Assembly: GCA_030592625.1 (NCBI GenBank)
Contig: JAUVIY010000017.1
Coordinates: forward strand, 1 to 18,272
DNA: 18,272 bases
DNA from: Spirochaeta sp.
Lineage (GTDB): Bacteria; Spirochaetota; Spirochaetia; DSM-2461
Direction: 5' to 3'
Shown: piece by piece, positions 9,001-16,973 of the stretch
Layout of the letters: each line of letters starts with the position of its first letter
Position numbering within the stretch: position 1 is the stretch's first letter
The notes under the pieces: generated by a model
What the model was told of the DNA's origin: nothing
Databases searched by the model: none
What the model saw: the letters and a program-made list of their open reading frames with translations, nothing else
Made by a program: the position numbers and the translations under genes

Positions 9001-9400
9001 CGACGCGTACATCAGGGATGAATCCGAGAAGATGGAAGTCTATAAGAAAATCGCAGCGGTTGAAGAAGATGTCGATCTTGAAAGGCTCCATGCTGAAATG
9101 CATGACCGTTTCGGACCCCTGCCCGATGAAGTTCACAGCCTTATCTCGATGGCGGAGATCCGCATTATCTGCCGGAAACTGAAGATTGCCAATCTCAAAG
9201 AGCGGAAAGGCAATGTCCAGATTATCTTCGGCAAGGTTTCACTCATCTCAGTTGACAAGGTTATTAACCTGATGAAGACCGCGGGAGGCCGGGTGAAACT
9301 GAATCCTGCCAGACCCGATGGGCTTCTTATGGAAACAGGAGACGTCGGCCTCAAGGAAAAATCGGAGTTTATCAAGGAGAGGCTGGAAGCGCTTCTGTAG
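6014..9400 (+). CDS. mfd: Transcription-repair coupling factor (Mfd)
   Basis: Mfd pushes RNA polymerase stalled at DNA lesions off the template and recruits UvrA for nucleotide excision repair. The protein has 1128 residues (E. coli 1148), full length. The order is the UvrB-like N-terminal region (about 1-350), the RNA-polymerase-binding domain starting near residue 463 (PGDLVVHINYGIGRF), then the RecG-like translocase: Walker A GDVGYGKT (615-622), DEEQ box (716-719), SATPIPRTL, and the motif VI region YQLRGRVGRSGR. The C-terminal part contains the TRCF domain (ETYLELDYSGFIPDAYI). It is divergent from the secreted protein gene across an 86-base gap. The Shine-Dalgarno is weak (GGTAAG, 5 bases before ATG). 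No terminator is seen between it and trmB. Confidence 0.98.
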   Translation: MLNQFKSSLDKALSSISDWKALRSDWTEGHFPLQAAGVRGAWTAAIISKLASLTGGPLLVITPDEPEAQALTSDIALFTDAVSHYPWWGTMLYRGISPQAAIFGKRATVLAELASGERKIIVTSLRAALGLVPPPQSIRESLTRLEVGGTIDPTTIEERLQKFGYIRVPRVSVPGEFALRGEVLDVAPLGESLAVRIVFAWDEVEEIRLFDPLTQASSESLDHITLHPLREVVWDQLAVTALRSNLPDKGFEEVLEALGTGRDWRGEELFYPLAFESRTTLQGYLPDRSATIFLDIERLEIAEGNMLKEYNELYSMAIDQGMAIPSPGTLIADLKSFIESRKRRLIIRTLRKEGESGIYHIPCEPGRSFFGNISFLKEELATLVESGFDIYVFAESESQSQRIGYLLRDQDHVQVGPAALSAGFMLPDAKILVIQENEIFGRRKRPPASVGKAKSAVIESFVDLDPGDLVVHINYGIGRFQGIRRIKAAGAERDYITLQYGDEETIFIPIEQVNLIQRYIGQEGRKPRLDRIGGPSWEKKKAKVKKSVADLADRLVNLYARRQTTLGYAFPKDDDFQVSFEAAFPWQETADQLTVIAEVKEDMESPKPMDRLVCGDVGYGKTEIAMRAAFKSVLGGRQVAYLCPTTILAEQHHESFTERFKRFPVTVGMLSRFVPPAERKRVLLGIESGEIDVVIGTHRILSKDVKFKNIGLMIIDEEQRFGVKDKERLKELKASVDCLTLSATPIPRTLHMSLVKIRDMSLLNTAPSNRRPIETFIQEFEPKLVSRAIRREVERGGQVFYLHNRVETLAQVQTFLRDLVPEVFVEIAHGQMSARQLEDIMHRFVHGAFQVLVSTTIIENGIDIPNVNTIIINRADMYGISQLYQLRGRVGRSGRLAYAFLLYPEDREISELAMKRLQVISDFTELGSGFKIAMKDLEVRGAGNLLGSQQSGDVYAVGFDLYLRLLEDAIKERSSEDQEEEIPETYLELDYSGFIPDAYIRDESEKMEVYKKIAAVEEDVDLERLHAEMHDRFGPLPDEVHSLISMAEIRIICRKLKIANLKERKGNVQIIFGKVSLISVDKVINLMKTAGGRVKLNPARPDGLLMETGDVGLKEKSEFIKERLEALL

Positions 9401-9416
9401 CATCGGATTCCACCAT

Positions 9417-9444
9417 TTGACTCAATCCCTACCCGACATATAAC
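9417..9444 (+). promoter_or_regulatory. Putative trmB promoter giving a leaderless or near-leaderless mRNA
   Basis: TTGACT (9417-9422), a 16-base spacer and TATAAC (9439-9444) match the sigma-70-type consensus 5/6 and 5/6. The predicted transcription start, about 7 bases past the -10 box, is 9451, two bases before the trmB ATG at 9453. No Shine-Dalgarno lies upstream of that ATG. Box positions are observed; the transcript form is inferred. Confidence 0.6.
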
Positions 9445-9452
9445 ATAGCTCC

Positions 9453-10133
9453 ATGTCCGACAACTTTCGCCGTATCAGGAGTTACGTTATCAGGGTTGCC
9501 AGGATGTCCGAGTCTCAGAAGAAGGCATATTCCGAACTTCATCCGAACTGGGTCATTCCGTTCGACGGGAATCAATTGGATTGGGATGATCTTTTTCCCG
9601 GAGCCTCAAAGCGGATTGTCGAGATCGGATTCGGAATGGGTGATGCGACTCGGCAGGTTGCAGCGGAAAACCCGGACTGGGGTATACTGGGTATCGAAGT
9701 TCACAAGCCGGGTGTGGGGAAACTTCTCTGGTGGATCGATCAGGAGAAGCTCGGAAACCTTTACATCGTCGAACATGATGCAGTGGAAGTACTATCCGAC
9801 ATGATTCCAGCCGATAGTGTCGATGGTTTTCATATCTGGTTTCCGGATCCCTGGCCGAAAAAAAGGCATCATAAACGACGCCTTATTCAATCTGAATTTG
9901 TCGAATTGTTGAAACGGGCACTGAAACCCGGGGCTTACATCCATGCCGCGACTGATTGGGAACCTTATGCGGAACATATTTTGTCCGTATTGAGAAACGC
10001 AGAAGGCTTGAAAAACCGTTTCATCGATTGGGCAATAAAACCGGATTATCGACCCGATACGAAATTCGAGAATCGTGGGATTGCTGCCGATCGTACGATC
10101 CGGGACATCATATTCGAAAAGGAGAAGACATGA
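9453..10133 (+). CDS. trmB: tRNA (guanine-N7)-methyltransferase (TrmB)
   Basis: TrmB methylates G46 in the variable loop of tRNAs using S-adenosylmethionine. The protein has 226 residues (E. coli 239). Visible are the SAM-binding motif EIGFGMG (57-63), GIEVH (80-84), the signature FPDPWPKKRHHKRR (130-143), TDWEPYAEH (167-175) and TKFENRG (203-209). The conserved N-terminal RRIRS (residues 6-10) supports the start at 9453 over the internal ATG at 9504. The ATG has no Shine-Dalgarno but follows a promoter-like pair very closely. The stop overlaps the citrate synthase start (ATGA at 10130), so citrate synthase is probably co-transcribed and coupled. Confidence 0.96.
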   Translation: MSDNFRRIRSYVIRVARMSESQKKAYSELHPNWVIPFDGNQLDWDDLFPGASKRIVEIGFGMGDATRQVAAENPDWGILGIEVHKPGVGKLLWWIDQEKLGNLYIVEHDAVEVLSDMIPADSVDGFHIWFPDPWPKKRHHKRRLIQSEFVELLKRALKPGAYIHAATDWEPYAEHILSVLRNAEGLKNRFIDWAIKPDYRPDTKFENRGIAADRTIRDIIFEKEKT

Positions 10134-11488
10134 GCGACGATAAGATTAATCCGTTTCTAGCCAAGTACGCGGAGATTGCCGACAGGCAGAACCGCATACC
10201 TGCAGAGCTGTATGAGAAATATTCCGTGAAGAGAGGCCTCAGGAATACAGACGGTACAGGCGTTCTGGTCGGTCTGACCGAAATAGGCCAGGTGCACGGC
10301 TACATCATGGATGAAGGTGAAAAAGTATCAGTACCCGGTGTACTCCGTTATCGCGGTATCGACCTGAAGGATATCGTTCAGGGCTTTCAGAACGAAGGCC
10401 GTTGGGGTTTCGAGGAAACGGCGTTCCTGCTTCTTTTCGGTTACCTTCCGGAGGAACAGGAACTTGAAGACTTTACATCCCGACTCGGGGAGCTGAGAGA
10501 ATTGCCCAGGAACTTTGTCGAAGACATGATACTCAAAGCTCCCAGTGACAATATTATGAATAAAATAGCCCGATCCGTTCTCTCTCTTTATTCATACGAT
10601 TCTTCAGCCGACGCCACCGACATTCCGAATGTCCTGAGACAGAGTGTTCATCTGATCAGCCGTTTCCCATCCATCGCCGCCTATGCCTATCAGGCCAAGA
10701 ATCACTATTTCAACGGAGCAAGCCTGCACCTGCATTCGCCGGATTCGAAAAAAAGCACTGCCGAAAACATGTTAATGATGACTCGCGAGAAACAGTCCTA
10801 TACCCGGCAGGAGGCTGAAATCCTCGACCTCTGTCTGGTACTTCATGCCGAGCACGGAGGTGGTAACAACTCAGCATTCACCACACATGTGGTGTCTTCT
10901 TCCGGAACCGATACTTATTCCGCTATAGCTGCTGCCGTAGGTTCCCTGAAAGGTCCGCTTCATGGCGGCGCCTCTAAAATGGTCCGTACGATGATGAGAG
11001 ACATCATGGAGAACGTGAAGGACTGGTCAGATGAGGATGAGGTCAGTACGTACGTTACGAGAATCCTGAGAAAAGATGCATTCGACGGTCGTGGCCTGGT
11101 CTATGGTATGGGTCATGCAGTTTATACTCAATCCGATCCCCGGGCGGAGCTTCTCAAGACCAAAGCAGCCGAATTGGCCGTGACGTCGGGCAGGTTAGAC
11201 GAATTCGGCCTCTATCAGATTGTTGAAAAGATAGCTCCTATTGTATTCGCCGAAGTGACCGGCAAATCAAAAGACCTTTGTGCCAACGTCGACTTCTACT
11301 CCGGATTTGTCTATTGCTGTCTCAATCTTCCCCGTGAATTGTTCACACCGATATTTGCCGTTTCGCGTATTGCAGGCTGGTGCGCCCACAGAGTTGAGGA
11401 AATCGTCTCAGGCGGACGGATTATCCGCCCGGCTTATCGCAGTATTACCAGAACCCGGCCTTATCTGTCGATGAACGAACGTAAATAG
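10130..11488 (+). CDS. gltA: Citrate synthase (Si-type)
   Basis: The enzyme condenses oxaloacetate and acetyl-CoA to citrate, the entry to the oxidative TCA branch and glutamate synthesis. The protein has 452 residues. Active-site blocks are LHAEHGGGNN (238-247), GPLHGGA (275-281, His278), GMGHAVY (326-332, His329) and NVDFYSG (386-392, catalytic Asp388). The open frame extends 58 codons upstream inside trmB, but ATG at 10130 has a good Shine-Dalgarno (GGAG, 5 bases away) and makes the 4-base overlap with trmB. A 2-methylcitrate synthase cannot be excluded from motifs alone, but no propionate genes are nearby. The symbol is the generic one for the family. Confidence 0.93.
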   Translation: MSDDKINPFLAKYAEIADRQNRIPAELYEKYSVKRGLRNTDGTGVLVGLTEIGQVHGYIMDEGEKVSVPGVLRYRGIDLKDIVQGFQNEGRWGFEETAFLLLFGYLPEEQELEDFTSRLGELRELPRNFVEDMILKAPSDNIMNKIARSVLSLYSYDSSADATDIPNVLRQSVHLISRFPSIAAYAYQAKNHYFNGASLHLHSPDSKKSTAENMLMMTREKQSYTRQEAEILDLCLVLHAEHGGGNNSAFTTHVVSSSGTDTYSAIAAAVGSLKGPLHGGASKMVRTMMRDIMENVKDWSDEDEVSTYVTRILRKDAFDGRGLVYGMGHAVYTQSDPRAELLKTKAAELAVTSGRLDEFGLYQIVEKIAPIVFAEVTGKSKDLCANVDFYSGFVYCCLNLPRELFTPIFAVSRIAGWCAHRVEEIVSGGRIIRPAYRSITRTRPYLSMNERK

Positions 11489-11496
11489 GAATTATT

Positions 11497-11528
11497 AAAA
11501 AAGGGGCCGTCCTTTACGGGTCGGCCCC
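11497..11528. terminator. Intrinsic terminator shared by convergent citrate synthase and EF-G-like genes
   Basis: A perfect 7-bp stem GGGGCCG (11503-11509) / CGGCCCC (11522-11528), extended inward by two C-G pairs past a T-T mismatch, encloses a 6-base loop. On the minus strand it is followed by T6 (A6 at 11497-11502), ideal for ending the EF-G-like mRNA. On the plus strand the following sequence AACTCCTTTTC is a poorer tract, so termination of citrate synthase is probably weaker. It lies between the two stops (11488 and 11582). Confidence 0.85.
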
Positions 11529-11581
11529 AACTCCTTTTCATTGCTGTAACTGCCTGGTTGAGTCTCCCTGGATCTTTGTAC

Positions 11582-13615
11582 TTACTTATTACTGTCCGCA
11601 ATAATGTCCTGGGCCACTTTCCCCGACACCGGATCGTAGTGGCTGAACTCTACCTCATAGGCTCCTGTTCCTGATGTGAGGGATTTCATATCAATGGCAT
11701 ATGTGAGCAATTCACCCTGGGGGACGACGGCCTTGATGGATTGAATACCGCCGCCTATGGGTGACTGGTCCTGTACCCGGCCACGTTTACTTGACAGATC
11801 GGAAAGTACATCGCCCAGATACTGGTCTTCCACGAAAACCGTCAGATTGATCATGGGTTCCAGCAGAACAGGTCTGCATTTTTCATATGCCTGCTTCAGC
11901 GCATTCTTGGCTGCAAGTTTGAAGGCCATCTCAGATGAATCGACAGGATGCTCCTTGCCGTCGAAGACACTCACACCGATATCTACCATGGGATATCCGG
12001 CGAGAAAGCCTTCCTGCATGGCCTCTCTGAGCCCTTTTTCGATTCCGGGGAAATAACCGCGGCTGATGGCTCCGCCCTTTATATCTTTGGTCATTTCGAA
12101 GTCATCGCCCCTGCTGAGGGGTTTGGCCTTGATAAGGACCCGGGCGTATTGCCCATGGCCGCCGGTCTGTTTTTTATGTGTGTATTCGGCTTCGGCGGAT
12201 TTTGTGATGGTTTCGCGATAAGGCACCCGTGGTTTTCTGGTAATAATTTGTATCTTCGAATCATTGAAGAGCTTATCAAAGATGCTGTTCACATGCATCT
12301 CACCCATACTTGCGATAACCGTTTCCTTGGTTTCCTCATCAAATCCGATAGTGAAGGTAAGGTCCTGCTCGGCGATGCGGTGCAGGTAATCGTTCATTTT
12401 GTCCTCGTCCTTCTGGTTTTCGGCACTGATGGCCAGGGAATGGACGGGAGAGGGAAGCGCAAGGGGCTTAAAATGTACACCTGCGGCTGATGCGGTAATC
12501 GAATCGTTGGTATGCACCGATTCCAGCTTGACGACGGCACCGAGGTCGCCGGCAACAAGCTCAGTGGTTTCCTTGAGGTTCTTTCCGTTAATGTGAAACA
12601 GCTTGGAAATACGTTCTTTCTTCTCCGCCCGGGTATTGAATACCTCACCGGATTTGAGGACTCCGCTGACAACCTTGATATAGCTGATCTTTCCGGAAAA
12701 CTTGTCGATTGATGTCTTATATACGAATCCGGAAAAATCTCCCGACGCATCGTATGCTATGGGCTCGCCATCTTCCAGCGGTTCGCCCTCACGTCCGGGA
12801 GCGGGGCAGAGCTCGGTCAGGATATCCAGCAGGTCGCTGATGCCGGATCCGATTTCGGCAGAACCGCAGAGTACGGGAATAAAGGTGTTGTCGGCCATGC
12901 CCTCTTTCAGACCCTTTAAGATGTCCGACCCTTCAAGTGTTCCATTGTCGAAGAACTTTTCGGTAAGTTCGTCGTCGCCTTCAGCGGCCATTTCAATGAG
13001 CTTCTCACGCCATTGGGCGACTTCATCACTCATATCGGCGGGTATCTCAGTTTCTTTACCACCGGCTTTGACGGCTTTCATGTGAAGCAGATCGACGATT
13101 CCTTCGTGTGAAGCACCCTGTCCGAGTGGAAGATTCAAGGGTATGACAGTGACTTTGAAGGCTTCTTTGATTTCATCGAGGGATTTCTGAAAAGCAGCCC
13201 GGTCCTGATCCATTTTATTAATGAATACGACACGGGGCAGTTTTCTAATGTCCAGCCTCCGCCAGAGTTTGACGGTTTCGATCTGAATACCCGCAGATGC
13301 ACTGATAACCATAACGGCGGTTTCGGCAGCTCTGAATGAAGCAACTACCTCGCCGACGAAATCAGAGGATCCGGGGGTATCAAGGACATTAATTTTCACG
13401 TCCTTCCATTGAAGGTTCATGAGGCTGGTGTGAAGTGAGAACTTGTGCTCGATCTCATCATCCTGGTAATCACTGATAGTCCGGCCGCTGTCGATGCTTT
13501 CGGGTTTGGATATGATTCCAGCCCTGAACAGCATTTGCTCCACCAGAGTCGTTTTACCTGTGTTTCCGTGTCCGCAAATAGCGACATTACGGATGGCGTT
13601 CATGGAAATTGCCAT
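11582..13615 (-). CDS. EF-G-like translational GTPase lacking the catalytic histidine
   Basis: A 677-residue protein with full EF-G architecture: P-loop GHGNTGKT (15-22), G3 motif DTPGSSDF (79-86), NKMD (133-136), then the domain II, III, IV and V regions (for example GGHGQYARV and GTGAYEVEFSHYDP). The G3 motif of true EF-G is DTPGHVDF; here Ser83 replaces the histidine that positions the hydrolytic water. Proteins of the divergent EF-G2 group (Thermus EF-G-2, mycobacterial FusA2), as I recall them, also lack this histidine, so the loss is a family trait rather than damage. Function in that group is not settled. The start at 13615 has a strong Shine-Dalgarno (AAGGAGG, 7 bases away). It has its own promoter and terminator, so it is a separate transcription unit. 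Confidence 0.9.
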   Translation of the reverse strand: MAISMNAIRNVAICGHGNTGKTTLVEQMLFRAGIISKPESIDSGRTISDYQDDEIEHKFSLHTSLMNLQWKDVKINVLDTPGSSDFVGEVVASFRAAETAVMVISASAGIQIETVKLWRRLDIRKLPRVVFINKMDQDRAAFQKSLDEIKEAFKVTVIPLNLPLGQGASHEGIVDLLHMKAVKAGGKETEIPADMSDEVAQWREKLIEMAAEGDDELTEKFFDNGTLEGSDILKGLKEGMADNTFIPVLCGSAEIGSGISDLLDILTELCPAPGREGEPLEDGEPIAYDASGDFSGFVYKTSIDKFSGKISYIKVVSGVLKSGEVFNTRAEKKERISKLFHINGKNLKETTELVAGDLGAVVKLESVHTNDSITASAAGVHFKPLALPSPVHSLAISAENQKDEDKMNDYLHRIAEQDLTFTIGFDEETKETVIASMGEMHVNSIFDKLFNDSKIQIITRKPRVPYRETITKSAEAEYTHKKQTGGHGQYARVLIKAKPLSRGDDFEMTKDIKGGAISRGYFPGIEKGLREAMQEGFLAGYPMVDIGVSVFDGKEHPVDSSEMAFKLAAKNALKQAYEKCRPVLLEPMINLTVFVEDQYLGDVLSDLSSKRGRVQDQSPIGGGIQSIKAVVPQGELLTYAIDMKSLTSGTGAYEVEFSHYDPVSGKVAQDIIADSNK

Positions 13616-13659
13616 GAAAGATCCTCCTTGTTTAATAAAAAATATTTTGGAACTAACGA

Positions 13660-13688
13660 ATCCTACGATAGGTTCATCAAGTCGTCAA
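13660..13688 (-). promoter_or_regulatory. Putative promoter of the EF-G-like gene
   Basis: On the minus strand TTGACG (13683-13688), a 17-base spacer and TAGGAT (13660-13665). The predicted transcription start near 13653 leaves a leader of about 37 bases containing AAGGAGG. It sits just downstream of the terminator of the preceding minus-strand unit. Confidence 0.5.
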
Positions 13689-13706
13689 ATGAAATCGAAC
13701 CATGAT

Positions 13707-13742
13707 AAAAAAGGGGCCGCCTTATGAGACAGCCCCCTTTTT
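13707..13742 (-). terminator. Intrinsic terminator after the META-domain gene
   Basis: A perfect 9-bp stem AAAAAGGGG (13708-13716) / CCCCTTTTT (13734-13742), with possible extra C-G pairing inside, followed on the minus strand by T6 (A6 at 13707-13712). It starts 16 bases past the META-domain stop and should end the fusA2-META transcript before the EF-G-like promoter. Confidence 0.8.
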
Positions 13743-13758
13743 ATCCCTTTACACGATT

Positions 13759-14244
13759 CTAAAGTGTGTCGTTTGTTTTTAGAAAATTGGCTTTTCCCGC
13801 ACCTTTGGCAAAAGATAGCCGGAGCTGAGTATCACTAGTCATCTCGTACTCGAAAGCATCGACATTGAGCAGTTCCACCATTTGGTCGGCGAAGGAACCG
13901 GGACCGCAGTTGGAACTTGAAACATTATTGATCGACAGGGTGAATACATTACCAATACTGCGCCAGGATCCGCTCCCCTGACGGCAGTCAGCCTTAATTT
14001 TCATCATACCGTCTTCTTCGAGAGTAAGTAGGTAAGAGGAGGCCTCTGCACCGGTATCTACATTCCGACCGGTCAGCTCCACGCTGAGCCAGTGCCACCG
14101 TCCGACAAGACTATGGTCGGAAGTTGAACTATCGATGTATTTGCCGGCGAATACCATTGCTGTACTTAGGAGCAGGACTGTCAGTAACAGAATTTTTTCA
14201 ATCGTTTCCTCTGGATTCAGTTGATTAAGGCATAATATATTCAT
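13759..14244 (-). CDS. Secreted META-domain (HslJ-like) protein, start uncertain
   Basis: The mature part matches the META/HslJ domain: LVGRWHWLSV (46-55), YLLTLEEDGMMKIKADCRQGSG (about 71-92), a second cysteine at NVSSSNC (C113), and ADQMVELLNVDAFEY. HslJ-type proteins are small periplasmic or outer-membrane proteins tied to stress resistance, with no known enzyme activity. From the ATG at 14244 (161 aa) the signal peptide has an unusual acidic 17-residue lead before ILLLTVLLLSTAMVFA-GK. A strong Shine-Dalgarno (AGAGG, 14208-14212) lies inside the frame, 5 bases before an in-frame ATT (14200-14202) and 6 before an out-of-frame TTG (14199-14201). The true start may be there. There is no lipobox. 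The gene follows fusA2 by 17 bases and is probably co-transcribed with it. Confidence 0.75.
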   Translation of the reverse strand: MNILCLNQLNPEETIEKILLLTVLLLSTAMVFAGKYIDSSTSDHSLVGRWHWLSVELTGRNVDTGAEASSYLLTLEEDGMMKIKADCRQGSGSWRSIGNVFTLSINNVSSSNCGPGSFADQMVELLNVDAFEYEMTSDTQLRLSFAKGAGKANFLKTNDTL

Positions 14245-14261
14245 TAATCAATTTTCCGCAA

Positions 14262-16298
14262 CTAACTGGTTTTGTCCGCGAAATGGCTGAATTCCATCGA
14301 GAATGTTCCGCGCCCCTGGGTCAGGCTCCTGAGCGTTGTTGAATAACCGAACATGTTTACCAACGGAGCTTTTGCCTTCACAAGCTCATATAAGGGTCTG
14401 GATTCCATACTTTCAATATGTCCCCCCCGTTGACTCAGATTGCTGATGACATCTCCAACTTGTTCTCCCGGGCACATGACATCGACTTCCATGACAGGTT
14501 CCAGGAGAATGGGAGATGCATTTCTGCAAGCCGAGTCGTAACCGAGAGATGCTGCTGCCTCGAATGCAATTTCACTGGCGCTTATTTCCTGGAATTTTGC
14601 GTCCGTCAGGGTGACTTTAATATCTACTGTAGGGTATCCCATGATGATACCCGAAAGAAAAGATGCTTCCACACCTCTTCTAACGGCATCCTGGAAGTTA
14701 GCAGGCAGTTTCCCCCCGGTTAATTCGGACTCGAAATGGTTGCCTTCACCGCGTTTCCGGGGTTCAACCTTGAGGGTTACCGTCGCCTCATGTTCCTTTC
14801 CGGCAAGGGTGCGCTGGTATGTTTCGGTATGGGTAAATGATTTCGTGACTGATTCCCTGTAGGTCACCTGGGGCTTACCGACATTGGCTGCAACTTTATA
14901 TTCCTCGAGTACCCTCGTAACCAGGACATCGAGATGGAGTTCTCCCATCCCGGAAATGATAAGCTGTCCTGTCTCCTCATTTTCTTTCACTGCGAAGGTG
15001 GGGTCTTCCTTGCGGAGATTTTCGAGTGAGCTTATCAGTTTTTCCTGATCGCTTATGGTCTTCGGCTCAATGGCCACCGAAATGACCGGCTCGGGGAATT
15101 TCATGTCCTCAAGGATTACCGGATATCCTTCGGATGCCAGAGTCTCACCGGTACGGGCTTGCTTCAACCCTATGGCGACCCCGATATCACCAGCCCGCAG
15201 TTCGGAAATCTGCTCGTGGTGATTTGCATGCATTCGCAACAACCTGTTTACCCGTTCCCGCTTCCTGTCATTAACAATCAGGACGGCGGTGCCTGATTTC
15301 AGCACACCCGAATAAACTCTCAGATAACAGAGCATTCCCATTTCTCTGTCATGCTGAATTTTGAATATCAGAGCAGAAAGATTCTCTTTATCGTTTCTCG
15401 GGATTTCGATTTCTTCGTTCTTCTTTCCGTGAAGGGCGGGAATCGGGGCCAGCTCCTCAGGTGTGGGCAGATAATTCAGAACCGCATCCAGAACAGGCTG
15501 AACTCCCTTGTTCTTCAGAGATGAGCCTACCAGGACGGGAACTATTTCCTTGGAAATGGTGGCTTCCCGCAGAGTCTTTTGAATCAGATCAGATCCGACC
15601 GGTTCTCCTTCGAGATAGAGATCGGTGATTTCTTCACTGAAGGATGAAAGGCTGTCAAGAAGCTTGTCCTGCCACTCCTCCGCAATTGATCGATTTTCGT
15701 CCCGGATATCGGAGAAGCGGATTTCCATTCCCTCAGGATCCAGGTCCCAATGCAATTCCTGCATCCTGATGAGATCTATATTTCCCTCATATCCTGATTC
15801 GGCACCGATGGGAATGGACAGAGGAACGGGTACAGTATCAAGTTTCTCACGGATTTCCTTGATTACGGCAAAGAAATCAGCGCCGATTCGATCCATCTTG
15901 TTAACATAAGCGATACGGGGAACGCCATAGTGATCTGCCTGGCGCCAAACAGTTTCTGACTGTGGTTCAACACCACCCACTGCACAGAAGACACCCACGG
16001 CACCGTCCAGTACCCTTAAGGAACGTTCTACTTCTGCCGTGAAGTCAACATGTCCCGGAGTGTCGATAATATTGATCTGTGTATCATCCCAAAAGCAGGT
16101 AGTAGCTGCCGATACGATGGTGATGCCCCGATTCTGCTCCTGGGTCATCCAGTCCATCGTTGCTGTGCCTTCGTCCACTTCGCCTATGCGGTGGCTTTTG
16201 TGTGTATAAAATAGAAAACGCTCGGTAGTCGTTGTTTTACCGGCGTCGATATGAGCTATTATGCCGATGTTACGGACAGTTTTACTCCGCTCTGCCAT
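14262..16298 (-). CDS. fusA2: Elongation factor G paralogue, spirochaete EF-G2 / recycling type
   Basis: A 678-residue translational GTPase with all catalytic motifs: P-loop AHIDAGKT (15-22), switch [14 protein letters not shown] (79-86) with the catalytic histidine, and NKMD (133-136). It resembles, from memory, Borrelia BB0691 (spdEFG2), which is reported to act in ribosome recycling with RRF rather than in translocation: [40 protein letters not shown] (in part), FSEEIT and [11 protein letters not shown]. The canonical EF-G of the str operon would be elsewhere. Starts are possible at 16319 (TTG), 16316 (ATG) and 16298 (ATG). 16298 matches the usual family N-terminus ([13 protein letters not shown]); its GGAG is 12 bases away, rather far. 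The gene is divergent from the Nudix gene. Confidence 0.88.
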   Translation of the reverse strand: MAERSKTVRNIGIIAHIDAGKTTTTERFLFYTHKSHRIGEVDEGTATMDWMTQEQNRGITIVSAATTCFWDDTQINIIDTPGHVDFTAEVERSLRVLDGAVGVFCAVGGVEPQSETVWRQADHYGVPRIAYVNKMDRIGADFFAVIKEIREKLDTVPVPLSIPIGAESGYEGNIDLIRMQELHWDLDPEGMEIRFSDIRDENRSIAEEWQDKLLDSLSSFSEEITDLYLEGEPVGSDLIQKTLREATISKEIVPVLVGSSLKNKGVQPVLDAVLNYLPTPEELAPIPALHGKKNEEIEIPRNDKENLSALIFKIQHDREMGMLCYLRVYSGVLKSGTAVLIVNDRKRERVNRLLRMHANHHEQISELRAGDIGVAIGLKQARTGETLASEGYPVILEDMKFPEPVISVAIEPKTISDQEKLISSLENLRKEDPTFAVKENEETGQLIISGMGELHLDVLVTRVLEEYKVAANVGKPQVTYRESVTKSFTHTETYQRTLAGKEHEATVTLKVEPRKRGEGNHFESELTGGKLPANFQDAVRRGVEASFLSGIIMGYPTVDIKVTLTDAKFQEISASEIAFEAAASLGYDSACRNASPILLEPVMEVDVMCPGEQVGDVISNLSQRGGHIESMESRPLYELVKAKAPLVNMFGYSTTLRSLTQGRGTFSMEFSHFADKTS

Positions 16299-16336
16299 GT
16301 TATGATACAGCTCCATCAAATTATTTCGGGGTAGAG

Positions 16337-16364
16337 ATTAGCACGGACTATACACGGTGGGCAA
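16337..16364 (-). promoter_or_regulatory. Weak candidate promoter for fusA2
   Basis: On the minus strand TTGCCC (16359-16364), a 16-base spacer and GCTAAT (16337-16342), each a 4/6 match. The predicted transcription start near 16330 gives a leader of about 32 bases to the ATG at 16298. It is the best pair found in the divergent gap, but weak. Confidence 0.25.
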
Positions 16365-16424
16365 CGCAGACAGTGCCGGTCACTTACTTGATTGAATCTT
16401 CTAGACACGGTTAGGCTTTGTATT

Positions 16425-16973
16425 ATGAAAAAAGCCAGCGATATTGAACCAACAGTCTGGAAGGCCGTTGAAGATGCCGTTCTGTGTTTCATAAGAAACC
16501 GAACCGAAAGTAAGATTCTTCTGATACACAAAAAAACAGGATTGGGTGCGGGACTGATTAATGCGCCTGGTGGAAGGATTGAGAAAGGGGAGACACCGGA
16601 AGCGGCAGCTGTCCGTGAGACTTACGAAGAAGTGGGTTTAAAGGTTGGAAACCTCATCCATGCCGGTGATCTCTATTTTCAGTTTACAAACGGCCATTCT
16701 ATTCGCGGATATGTGTTTCAGACGGAAACATGGTCGGGAGAACCGGTGGAAACGATCGAAGCAGACCCTTTCTGGTGTGAAGAGACTGACGTTCCGTATG
16801 AAAAAATGTGGACAGATGATTCCTGGTGGCTGCCCCACATGCTGGCCGGTCGGCCATTCAGGGGGAGATTCATATTTGATGAGGAAAACATGATCAGTAT
16901 GAGCCTTGATGTCGAGGCTCCGAATTCAGAAAAAGACAGGAAACGAATTCCAAGAGGAGTGACACATGAGTAA
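16425..16973 (+). CDS. MTH1-like Nudix hydrolase, probable 8-oxo-dGTP diphosphatase
   Basis: A 182-residue Nudix protein with a perfect box GX5EX7REUXEEXGU at residues 50-72 (G50, E56, R64-E65, E68-E69, G71). Similarity to human MTH1 (NUDT1) extends beyond the box: GLGAGLINAPGG matches the FGAGRWNGFGG region, and KMWTDDSWW (128-136) matches the KDMWPDDSYW segment whose Trp and Asp recognise oxidised purines. Hydrolysis of oxidised purine nucleoside triphosphates is therefore likely. The frame opens 11 codons earlier at a TTG, but ATG at 16425 with a weak TTAGG, 9 bases upstream, gives MKKASDIEPT, a better start. The last 8 bases overlap the HIT gene. Confidence 0.9.
   Translation: MKKASDIEPTVWKAVEDAVLCFIRNRTESKILLIHKKTGLGAGLINAPGGRIEKGETPEAAAVRETYEEVGLKVGNLIHAGDLYFQFTNGHSIRGYVFQTETWSGEPVETIEADPFWCEETDVPYEKMWTDDSWWLPHMLAGRPFRGRFIFDEENMISMSLDVEAPNSEKDRKRIPRGVTHE

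Noticed and set aside
7391..9136. Long antisense open frames (238 and 291 codons) within mfd.
   Set aside because: They are shadows of a strongly conserved mfd frame, and show no domain, start signal or signal peptide.
9956..10129. In-frame extension of citrate synthase into trmB by 58 codons.
   Set aside because: It overlaps conserved TrmB coding sequence, and the ATG at 10130 has a good Shine-Dalgarno and the usual ATGA overlap.
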